This document shows, in pieces, positions 25,401 to 37,694 of a stretch of 64,000 bases of DNA. Below the pieces are notes generated by a model. It did not search any database and had not been told where the DNA came from. It worked only from the letters and a program-made list of their open reading frames with translations. The position numbers and the translations under genes were made by a program. How positions within the stretch are numbered: the first letter of the stretch is position 1; the number at the start of each line of letters is the position of its first letter. The stretch comes from Elgaria multicarinata webbii (lineage: Eukaryota; Chordata; Lepidosauria; Squamata; Anguidae), in contig NC_086173.1 in the NCBI RefSeq assembly GCF_023053635.1, positions 134,015,197-134,079,196 on the forward strand. The letters are read 5' to 3'.

Positions 25401-26030
25401 CACCCTGCATTGGATTCTTTAAGTCCCTGAGGTAAACTATTTTATATGGTGGCAGCAGTAAAATAGAAGGTGAATAAAAGATGTACAAAGTGCCACGCTG
25501 GTTGCTGTGTGACCAAAAAGGAATCAGAGAATTGCAAAATCAGTGGGAGAGTAAAAAGTGTTGCCCAGAGGTGGGAATAGAAAGGAAAAACAATCCACAG
25601 AGTGGGCATCTGTATACCGACTGCGTTCATAGTTGCGATCCTTTCAAAAGAAAGATAAGGAGTCTCAAGGTGAGCGGGTTGTGACAGATACAACTGGAAG
25701 TTTAAATATCTGCTCTAGCAGAAGCACCAATTGCCAATAACATGAGCCTTTCCTGCCTAGAAATAGTAGTTGTTGCAAAAGAGGTAGTAGGTAACCTCCT
25801 ATGGTTCTGTGTATAGAAAATGCAAAACAAGTAATTAAAAAATGACAGATTTGGTTTCCTAACAAGTGTTGTTTTTTACAGACCTAAAGATGTTGGACGG
25901 CCTAAAGCAGAAGTTGCTGCTGAATTTCTAAATAACCGAATTCCCAATTGTGCTGTGGTACCGTATCCTTTTATGAAAACATGACAACTTTGATTTATTC
26001 TTCTCATGTCCACAGTCACCCACATTCTTC

Positions 26031-26078
<48 letters not shown>

Positions 26079-26932
26079 CTTGGTTTAGTCCATGGGTTTT
26101 GGTATAAATATTTTAATATTTTCAGAGGCTGGCAGTTACCTCTCCTTTGTTTACTTTCAAAGGGATTTTGTAGCATTAGGCAAAGAGCAGTGAATTCTCC
26201 CATAACCTATATGTGAATTTGCACAGTCAATTTTTGTGAGGTGGCTTGCATCAACATGCTATCCTCTTGGGCACTTGTGTGGATTACTGTTCTATCCATG
26301 TCTGTTTTGTTACTTTCTCAGAAAGTATTTTTTCGGTTCAGGACTTCTTTGACTTCACCTCAGTACTTTCTGGGCTTGAATCCAGGGTGAAGTTCCCTCA
26401 CTTTTCCTAAGCCTTTTTGCCATTCTATCATCATGAGTTGCAATCATGAAATTAAGGTGTTTTTCTTACCTGAGAATCCTTTGAATTGAATCACTTTTCT
26501 AACAAGTTACAAAACACCATTAATACACTTTAAATTTGAATGCCATACCTTCATTGGCTAGGATATTCATTCGGTTTAAAAATGGATCCATTTTGCTACC
26601 TAACCCCCATTAACAAGACTCACGTGTACACAAATGCCAAAAGAAAAGCTCAGATATGATGGTGGGTTGTTGTTCTTTAGTTTGTTTGTGTTGAGTGATA
26701 ACATCTTTGGATTCTCAAAGGACAAGCTTTCCTAACTTATTTTTGGCTGTGTCTGTGGAGAGCTCCACAAGATCAGACCAAAAGCCTGCCTAGTCCAGCA
26801 TCCTGTTTTCCACAATTGCTGACCAGATGCCAGTGGGAAGTTCAGAAGTAGGACATGAGGGCAATAGCTCCCTTCCATCGTTGTTCCCTTGCAGATTTAT
26901 TACAGAAAAAAATGCTGCTGTTATGAGTCAGA

Positions 26933-26982
<50 letters not shown>

Positions 26983-29900
26983 CAACCTGTTCCAAAGGGT
27001 TTTTTTTAGGTTAGGAGCCATTTTATGGCATACTATGTTGACTTTTTACTAGCTCTTTAGACTGAGCTGAATATCAAATTCATGGCTCGCTTTGGTTCAA
27101 ATTTTTGTTATGACCCGGTAATTGCCTTAAGAGTGTAGCCTTTCAGTAAATTTCCTTTACTGTATATGTTTTCAGACATTACAAAAAGATTCAGGATCTG
27201 GATGAAACTTTCTATAGACGTAAGTGGTCTATCTGCTATTGTGAAAATAGTAGTTCATGTTTGGGGCTGGGAGGAATGTGAATATCCTTTCCTTTAAGTG
27301 GGAGATAGAATACTATGGGCTATGTACAATGTGATACTAGTGGGAAAAGTACAAGAAGTGGTGGTGTTCCTCTAGCATTTGTGGATCAACTAACACAATT
27401 CGTGCAAGCAACACCTAGCTCTATGAAGTCATAATGAACTATGCAATGTTTTGTTCAAGCAAAGTACACACCACACCTAAAATAGGATATTATAGAGCTG
27501 GAAAAAATGCAGAAAAGGGCAACTAAAATGATTAAGGGGCTGGAGCATCTCCCCTACGAGGGAAGGTTACATCAGCTGGGATTGTTTAGCCTGGAAAAAA
27601 GGAGGCTAAAGGGAGACATGGTAGAGGTGTACAAAATTATGCATGGTATGGAGAATGTGGATAGAGAGACATTTTTCTCCCTCTCTCAAAATACTAGAAC
27701 CCGGGTTCATCCCATTAAACTGATTGGTGGGAGATCCGCTACAAATAAAAGGAAGTACTTCTTCACACAGTGCATAGTTAAATTATGGAACTCAACTACC
27801 ACAAGATGTAGTGATGTCCACCAATCTGGATGGCTTTACAAGGGGGTTGGATAAATTCCTGGAGGGCTACTATCCCTGATGGTTGTGTGCTATCTTCAGC
27901 ATCCGAGGCAATAGGCTTGTGGCACCAGTTTCTGGGGAACGTGGGTGGGAGGGTGCTGTTGCACCATGTCCTGCCTTGTTGGTCCCTGGCCGATGGCTGG
28001 TTGGCCACTGTGTGAACAGAGTGCTGGACTAGATGGACTCTTGGTCTGATCCAGCATCAGGGCACTTCTTATGTTTTAAAGTCAAAGCATTGGCTTTGCT
28101 ACTTGCACAGGGATGAAAAGAGGTTTTCCACAAGTGGTTGAAGCTCTGCCCTACTAGAATGACACTTTTGATACAAACCTGTGAGATGATGTGATGTTCA
28201 GCTGCCTTAATATGCATTAAAAGTAAATATATGCAAAGTTAATGGTTTATATTAGTCATGAGGTTCCAGGAAATAAGTACGCCTCAATGTACTTACGGTT
28301 TCTATGCACAGGTTGAGTATGAAAGTAGAAGGGTGTGTGTGAATGCCTGAGTGCTGATTGGATAGTGGCAGGGGAGTGCTTCGATTGGCTGTGTGAGAGT
28401 GGGAGGAGCTGGAGAAATGTTGCTTCATATAGAGAGTCTGAGCTGACAGCAAGGCAGTAAGGGGTATGATATGAGACAAGTGTAAGATTCTGTGGGAGAA
28501 GTGTATGATCATATGAGAGAGAGAGAGGGTGTGGGTTATGATTCTTGAAGTGAAGGGTAGAAGTGGATTCTGTGAGAGGCAGAAACTGAGTAGGAAGGTT
28601 TGGTGTGGGGTTTTGTGCCTTAGAATAGATAGTAGTATTCTAGTGGAACCTTTTAAAGAACTGATAGAAACCATTACACTTAGGAACCTTGTAACCATAC
28701 ACATTTGAACCGAGCAAACCAATAAGCTTATGTACACGCACTTATGTTAATAAATTCCAGTTACTTTTAAACAACTGGTGTGGTCTGTGGAGGAGTGACT
28801 GAAGAGAGAACAATTAATGGTGGCAGTGGATTGGGAAACTGAGGGCGAGGTGGCTGGGCTGTGGAGCCTGAAGAATAAAGGCGAGACAGGAGCAGCAGCA
28901 GTAAGCCTAACCCCTCACACACGTCATCAGCATGGGGGTGGAGTGGGATTGAGTGGTCTTGAGTGATAGTGGCGTGGATAGTCCTGTCACATAGCTTGTG
29001 GGTGTCTCAGATGAAGCTAAAACGACACAGGTGGGCAGGACATCACAGACTGACTTTCAGTTCATTAACTCCACCTACTATAAGAAACCAAATGAAAAAA
29101 AATATGCTAACAATGTTGGAAGAAGGAATAAGTATTATGTGTATTTAACAAATTAATATATTTTTTTCCACCTAGAGTTTCATATCATTGTATGTGGCTT
29201 GGACTCAATAATTGCAAGAAGATGGATAAATGGCATGCTGGTAAATGATTTTGACATCTAAAAATAAAGTTATTCATTTTTAAAAAAACAAACAACAAAT
29301 ACGGCATTCTGTTTCAATGTTAACTAATGTGCTAATGGGAGCTCTTCCTGAATGTAGTTCAGAGCATTAGGAATTTGTATAAAGGCAAGAGAGGAAGGGT
29401 TGAAAGGAGATACATGTGCGTGTGGATGAATGTCTCATTTTCCTCCTGGCCTGTTGCACTTACGTGTGTATAGATGGGAGGAGGAGTGGAAACGGGGCCC
29501 TCCTGACCCTATGGGAATCCTCCCCACAGTAGCCTGGATTGTAACCTTTTCATAGGTTATCGTTCTCTCACAACTTTTCAGAACAGTTTTCTCTAGTGAG
29601 TGAAACTCCAGCATTTTACCACATCTTGATTAAAATATTGGTAAGAGCACTGGGGGCCAATGAGTAAGTGGCTTAACCAGTTACTATTCCCACACTAAGC
29701 TATTTAAGAATTGTACACTGAAGATTCCTGCAAATTGGTATAGTTTCACCACAGTTCATACTGCAGAGTTTTGAAGATGTGATAAAGAGTTACACCCTTA
29801 AAGGTGGCCTGTAAATAATTTTAGACACATACTGTTGCAAAAATAAAGCAAGAAAACTTAACAAGTAAAACAACAAACAAGCAATCACAAAACCTAAAAT

Positions 29901-32900
29901 ATGGGGATATACACCCTATATTAATTCATGCTTCATTCTTTCTGATCAGGGTTTGTGTCCCTGCCCAGCATTCACTGCCCCCTCCCCCACTTTTTTGTTT
30001 TGTTTTGCTTTACTGCCTATATTTTCAGAAACAACAAGTGATTGCTTTCTGGGGAGCGACATTTCTGTCTGGTTGCTCTTTGACCTTAATTCCCCCCACT
30101 CCCCATGAGATTAAAAAAAATGCAACTCATTTTCAGTAGAGACCTTACTAGAAACACATTTTTTCTCTGTGAAGACAGTAGACAAGTAGTACTCACAGCA
30201 GTGGACTTTGTTTAAGCCATGGTAAGCCATGGCACATGCTGAGTAGTTTTTGAAAATTCAAGCATTGGCCACAGCTTGCCATGTCATCCGAACCTGGGCA
30301 GCAGGGGTTTTGTGAGGGTTGAAGAACCCTCACATAACCCTAGAAAAGGCCATGGGTTATGCAATGGGTTAACCCTCAGGCAATCCCCGTTGCCTGAGTT
30401 TGGACTACATGACAAGTTGCAGTCATGGCTTGAATACTCATAATAATTACTACCTGCTCTCGACGCAATCAATGACATCGGCTTGTTTGATTGTGTGACC
30501 CAGCCCCCAAAATTGACTTTATTTAAATTGTTCCCCCTCACCCCCAATGGACTTGGGTATTGTTAGGAATAATATGGGAAGTTAGCATACTGTGGTATAA
30601 CAAGACCAAGTTCTTACAATGTGTTGAATATTTTAGCAGGATTGGAAGAATATGGATGGTTCTGTTTTAATTCTTGACAATATTACTTTTTCTAGAAACC
30701 TCGTTAATAGTGCTATTTTTCCACTTTTTTGTTATAATGTGTCCCCCCCCCCAGTTAATGCATACAAACACTTGAAATGTAATGCATGAGTCTCTGTAGC
30801 TCTTTACTGTCTGCTGCTTATGAAGACTTCATATTCCAGTGGTGGTGGCTGATGTTACTAGATGGTGGACTGTGTGAGTGCTTAAGCTCTTGAAGTGTAA
30901 TCATGAACAAGTTGCATAGAAATAATTTTGTGTTGAACTGGAATGATAAGATATTGCAACCACCACATTCTATGGAACAAAAATGTCTATTTCAAACAAT
31001 TCAAATTCAGCATGTCAGTTTAGAAATTAAATGCAGGAGCTGGGAGGTGTGTGTGTGTGTATTAAACTCTATATATTAAACTCTACTTTCCCTCCCAGAT
31101 TTCACTTTTAAACTATGAAGATGGAGTGTTGGATCCAAGTTCTATTATACCTTTAATCGATGGAGGGACTGAAGGCTTTAAAGGAAATGCCCGTGTGATT
31201 ATTCCAGGCATGACAGCTTGTATTGAATGCACACTTGAACTTTATCCACCACAGGTAGCTTAAAAAAACCTAGTCTGTCCTAGTTTGGCCTCCTCTTGAA
31301 AAATTCATGTTGAATAATTTCATAATCTCTTCTTGCCAGGTAAATTTTCCTATGTGTACAATTGCTTCAATGCCCCGGCTACCAGAACATTGTATTGAGT
31401 ATGTCAGAATATTTCAGTGGCCCAAGGAGCAACCTTTTGGAGGTAATCTATTTTTAAACCTTAATCAAAATAGGAAGCTGAATAGTATAAAAATCTTGCC
31501 CTACTTTCTTTCACTTGCCTTTCAAAATGTGACTTAAACATCATGGTGGAACTCCTTCCTGTTGTGACTTTTCTGATTCTCTTGGAGTTTTGATTCCAAA
31601 CACGGAGGCTTCTGAGATTCCTGTGCCCTGCCAAGCTGAAGCTGGCAAAGCAGGAGGAGTGGTTGAGGTGATCTTTGCCTAGCCATCATCTGATCTTTGC
31701 TTTTTTTGTTAGATGGGATTTTTAGCACCTTTGGGGAGGGAAGGAGGCTCAGGATAAATCGTATCCTGGTGTCTCTAGTCTGCTTCTCTCCCTGCCCTCT
31801 GGAATGCCCCTTTTTACCCTCTCTGAGATCAATTTACCGAACTCAGGTAGTTCGCACAGTTCTCTCCATGCTGGCTGCAGGAGGATGAACCTCTGACTCC
31901 CCCTTCTGAGGTTGGAGTGCTGCTTCTGACCTTGGATGTGGGAATCCGAACCAACATATAGTCCCTGGGATGCCCATGCAGGTATCATAGGATTGCTCTC
32001 TAAATTACTTACGAATATTTTCTTTTGTTGAAATCACAATTTTTTATAAATTAATGTACTTTTCACTCCTCTCTTAATGAGACTTAAAGTGAGTTTTTTT
32101 TATTTTTGAGCCGGGATAAGTTCAACAATTAAGAACTATTTAACATTTAAACAATAGGAATTATGTATTTTCTTGCAGAAGGTGTTCCTCTAGATGGAGA
32201 CGACCCAGAGCACATACAATGGATTTTTGAACAGTCTCTAGAAAGAGCGTCACACTTTAATATTAAAGGTCTAACCTACAGGCTCACACAAGGTAAGATT
32301 CAGCAAGAGATGTCTGTTCAGGTACTACAGGAGTGGTGGTGGTGGTGGGGCATTCATGCTTCAGATGTTGTTGTACTCAAATTCTCATCAGACCCAACCA
32401 GCATGGCAAATGGTCAGGGGTGATGGAGGTTGTAGTTCAATGTTGTAGTTCCCCACTCCTGCACTTGGTACCTCTGTTCTCTAGAAAACTGTAATGGTAA
32501 ACAAAGATATCAAGCTTTAATTTCTTTTATTCTGTATAGCCTTAAGATGGTGGCTATAGCTACTACAGAATTCTCCTTGGGATTATTGTTAATCTGTGTA
32601 GCAGTCTTTTGGTGTACAAAATGCATTACCGCTACTATATGTGGAAATAACCTAATAGTGTGTGGTACTTCTCCTCTCAATGCAGGAGTTATAAAGAGGA
32701 TCATTCCAGCTGTAGCTTCTACAAATGCTGTGATTGCAGGTACAGCAATGCCACAAGTAAATTTCGTGTTTGTAATTACATGTTGAACAATAGTGCTGGG
32801 CACCCCAGTTGACTACAGGATCTTCCTGTTCTATCACTTAGGTGCTGTCTAGTTCTTCGATTGTTGTGTTTTTAATTATGTTTTAATGGATCTGTTTTTA

Positions 32901-35900
32901 ACGTTACATTTTAATTAAGATTTTATTTTTTTGTTTTTCTGTATTTTATTATTGTTAGCTGCCTTGGTCGGTATCCAAGCTGACACTAGTGATAATGTAA
33001 ATTATGCTGTGCTAGTGTAAGTGACCTCTAGGGCAACATCAATAGCTGGTATGATGGGTTTCAATAAGAACCTGTCATGCAAGCCAACACTGTTGGTGTT
33101 GCACTAGAGATTACTTACACTAGTGTAGCATTATTTACGTTAGTGCTAGTGTCAACTTGGATACTGCCCCTGAGTGCCATTTTTGGTGAAAAGGCAGAGT
33201 ATAAATTAAATTAATAAATATTTGTATATTTGGGTTGAATATACTTCATACTAGACCAGCCTAAATATACAAAGAAAAGAGCCTTACAGAACAATCCTAC
33301 ATATGTCTACTTAGATGTAAGTTCCATTGAGTTCAGTAGTATTTACCTTAGGTAAATATCATAGGATTGCATAGCCTTTATTGACAATCATTGGAAAATT
33401 TACATGAAATTAAAGTGCACTGAAATCAGTGTGATTTACTGCTGAGTAAACTTTGTTAGAAAGAGGCTGCTAGAAGGGAACTTGGCACAGCCTGTCTAGT
33501 GATCTTTCTGTATTGTCAGATCTTAGGAAGGTACATTTAAATAGGATTTATAGGCAAACTGGATTCTGGTAATACAGGGTTAAAATTCTTGCTGAATTTA
33601 ATAGCGAACTTATCATAGCTGACACACATGGTAGTCAACCATCCCTTGTTTCAAATAAAATCCAGTTTTTTTGGTGATATCTAGTTTTCTGGAGTCTTTA
33701 AATACTTCGCATAAACTCATTTATAAACTCAGTTTCCCCCCCAAGTTTCTATAAGTGTGATGCTTGATCTGCAATTTTTGCTCTTTAATGAACAACTTAA
33801 TTTTGATTGTTTGTCTCTCTCTCTCTCTTTTTAGCCATATGTGCCACTGAAGTCTTTAAAATAGCCACAAGGTAACTTGTTTTCTAAAAAAAATTTTTTA
33901 GCAAACATGTTGCTTATAAAAGCTGACAGACTTTTTTTTGTTACAGTGCATACATGCCTCTGAACAACTATTTGGTATTCAATGATGTTGATGGCCTCTA
34001 CACTTACACATTTGAAGCGGAAAAGAAGGTTGGTCTTGCTGCTGAAAATTGTTTTAGATCACGGTTTGTTTTTGGTCTTTAATGACCTTATTCTCCAGTA
34101 CTGTGCCCAGAACTTCTCGAGTGCTTACCGGAATTGCCGGGGCTGGCCACGCACGGAAGGCCGCAATTGGATACTGCCCTTTGTGTTTGTCGGTTTGACT
34201 CCGTTATTGTTGTTGCAAGAGACAAGGTCATACAGCACACATTGTATTTTGTATTTGTGTTGGTTGTTTTATTATGCTCTTTATGGTTTTAATTTTTGTG
34301 AACCACCCAGAGAGCTTCGGCTATTGGGCAGTATAAAAATGTAAAAATAAATACATACAGCACACATTGTGGGAACTCAGTTGTTAAGTTCACTGCAGGC
34401 ATATGGTGAACTGTTTATCTGGTATTGTTATTGGTATAGCAGTTCTCAAATTCCACTCCTTTTTCAGATCCTGTAGAATAAAAGCACACTTACATAAGGG
34501 CTGCCATCAAAAGCTGTGTAGAAGCACCAACTAATATGGGTCACTGATATCATATAAGACCTATACTTTGTCAACTGCACTCACTGCTTGACACTTAAAT
34601 GCTCAGTTCAAGGTGCTGATGATATAGCTTGGGTTTCACATACCTTAGGGAGTTCCTCACCTGTTATGATCTATGGGAGAGGCCATGCTAACTTATTTAC
34701 ACTCTTTGTCTTATTAACTACTACATTTGCTTCTTTCTAGGAGAACTGTCTGGCTTGCAGCCAGCTCCCACAAAACATAGAATTTTCTCAATCGGCTAAA
34801 CTACAGGAAGTCTTGGATTATTTGACAAATAGTGCTTCATTGTAAGTATGGAATGACTCGGATATGATAAATACTTTTAAATAATTGAACCCAGATCCGA
34901 GAAACATATTCTTAAGAGAGTAATCCTAAGGCCAATTAGCCCCAAGGATGGAAGGCTCTGAGATTGAAGCCCTCTGTCCATCCAGAATCCTGCTCTTGCT
35001 AGCAGCCCGGGCGGAGTGACAGAGACTTCCCCCCCATTCTGGCCTTGGTATGAGTGTTTTTCATTACATGGGCTTTTAAGTTGCTCCCTCTGCTGGTGGT
35101 GGGGATGCGCTTAGAGGACACTGGATCCAACAGTTCCATGGCCTCTGCCCTTCCTACCCACGGGCTCATTCCCAGCACACTTATTTCTTCCTTTCCCAAG
35201 GTCAGAGTAATGACTTTGAGAAGGAACTACTATAGAGCTTTCTGCAGCAGCTGGGAGGGTCAGGTGCAGGTGGGTGGAGATCCACAGCTGGATCTCCTCC
35301 TCCAAGGTCAGAGCTCTGTCTCCAGCCTTGGAGGGGGAGATCCATTGCATCCTATGATACCTTTGTGTTGTCTAGGAGCCATAAACTGTGCTCTTAGCAG
35401 AATAAATATATTGAGGCTTGTTTTTTAAAAAACGGTTAGATGTCTTACTGATTCTTCTTCTTTCACAGACAAATGAAGTCTCCTGCAATAACAGCCACAG
35501 TGTACGGGAGAAATAAAACTCTTTATTTACAGGTGACTAATACATACAAATGACTACTTTTAGCATGTTTATAAGTTTAAGCAAAAATAATACAAAGTGC
35601 GTATGTTTCTCCTCCCATCCCCAGTCAGTAGCTTCAATTGAAGAACGAACAAGGTCGAACCTTTCAAAGACTTTAAAAGGTAAGATAAAATAATAAATAT
35701 AAACATTATTAAAAGCATATTGGTGCATACAGCTTAATTTAAAAAACAACAACAACACCCTTGTGCACTACTTAATGTATCTGTGAATTGCTTGCATGCT
35801 TGTGGGTTAATTAACCAAAGATTAACTGCAGTGAGTGTGGAGTGTGTGCAGCTGCCGTTTTGAATATGCAAACTCTGATTAGGGGTTGCTGTTTATCCAG

Positions 35901-37648
35901 ACCAGAAGTTCTTTATTGTGTCTTCTCAAATTGCCATTATACACAAACACAGGATAAAATCCAACCATCATGGGTTAAACAAACCTCAATTAATGGTTAA
36001 GTGTGACTTGATTAACCCAGAATGGCCAGGATGTAAGACATGCCACAACTCCTAGTCAAAAGTTGCATATTCAAAATGGTGGCTGCGCAAATCCTGCACA
36101 TGCCATGGGTAATTGTGGGTTAATTGATCTAAGATAAGCTGCCGTGTTGTGAGAACTGGCACCAATCCAATATATTGGAGTTGGAGGGAAACTTATCAGT
36201 AATTCTCCAATGTTGCTTCCATACATAATTAGTTTCAAGGGGATTCGTTCCTGTACCACGAAACCATGAGAAGAGCCTGTGGAAAAACACAATATAATGT
36301 GTTGCCAAATAATTAAATGTAGTAGGATCCTGTTTATGAATCAGATTATTCTTAAAGATACAGATATGGAATCAGCAACACAAAGCAGCTGTCATACTAT
36401 TAAGTTGTGTGCATGCATGCATGCAAGATGAGAGCAGGGCCAGTAGAACAGAGGGTTTTGACTGGGCATTCTCTCCATCTCTACCAAAATGTATAGTGTA
36501 TCAGCTCTATGGGATATCATTGATCCTAGAAGATAATGAGATTCCTCTTGAATGGATTTTCTTTAAGTTGCAGAGATTGCTTCTTTGGCTACATCATGCC
36601 CAAGTTAATTAAATCCCTTCATTTTTTTCATTGAAAGAGTAATTTAAGTACATATTAACTCACACAGAAATTAATGAGACTTAAAGATGCTTAACTTGAT
36701 TATGTTTGTAGTGGAGCAAGGAAATTGTCTGCTCGGTGTCAGAGGCTACCAGCCTGTCTTGTAGGCAAGACAGCTTGAAGACAGTAAACACAAAAGATCA
36801 GAATAATTTTTGGGTTTTTTTTTTTTTTTTACATAGCACTATATACATGGCACTTTACAAAGAACGGGTATGACAGATTTCAACCCCAAGAGGCTTACAA
36901 TCCATCCATTTATTGTTAGTGATCTTTAATATTAATATTGTGGGAAGGTAGTCAAGGCCCACATAGCTTGCATGTGCTTTAACTGATGGTAAAGAAGTCT
37001 GTTTAATAACCAACTTATAGGGTGGACTTCTAGAAATAAGCTTGCATTTGTTTGTTTTCAGCTGGGTTAATACATGTTTATGGCAAGGAGAGAAAACACT
37101 TAAATATCAGTACTAAACATTTGTGTAGATACTTTGCCAATGGTATCATAATTTTTCCAGAATGGTAGCATAAAATCATGCATTCACACAGACACACCCT
37201 TTGCGCTTATATACTATTTTTTTAATGTTATATTTTTTAATCAGTGTTGATGTCAGTATGGTGGGATTCCTCTTTGGACCTTCATGTTTGCTAGGGCTGC
37301 AGTTAATCATCTAAGCCAAATCAGAGTTGATTTTGCCCCTCTCCCCAACTGAGAGGGCTGACAAAAAGCAAAGCCTACATGAAGAAATATAAAGATGAAT
37401 CTTCCTTTCATTGTGTATTCAAAGTTAGCTGTTAACTCTTTTGAGTAAACTGTAGTGTAGCTTCCATTCTAATAATGAAAACCACAGGCAACTGAAACTC
37501 TACACTCAGAGTCCAAAGCTTTCTTGGGTGTGCAGAGCTATTTATCATTTATGTGGATAAAAATCTATTTTTTTTATCAATTGATAACTGTAATATTTTG
37601 TAAACTGCCCAGAGACCTTTGGCTATGGGGCGGTATATAAATGTTAAT

Positions 37649-37694
<46 letters not shown>

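Larger units (their letters stand above)
25963..27175 (+). other. UBA3: UBA3 intron 6, U12-type (minor spliceosome)
   Basis: The donor is GTATCCTTTT, a match to the U12 5' splice-site consensus (RTATCCTTT). The U2 donor consensus fits it poorly. Near the 3' end, TTTCCTTTAC (27151-27160) matches the U12 branch-point consensus, with its branch A 16 bases before the terminal AG. There is no long polypyrimidine tract. The intron also holds (CT)n(GT)n at 26030-26077, a CR1-like fragment and an (ATCT)n tract. Confidence 0.85.

Noticed and set aside
27507-27854. 115-codon plus-strand frame as a host exon
   Set aside because: [14 protein letters not shown] and neighbours are the CR1-type ORF2 C-terminus; it is a LINE.
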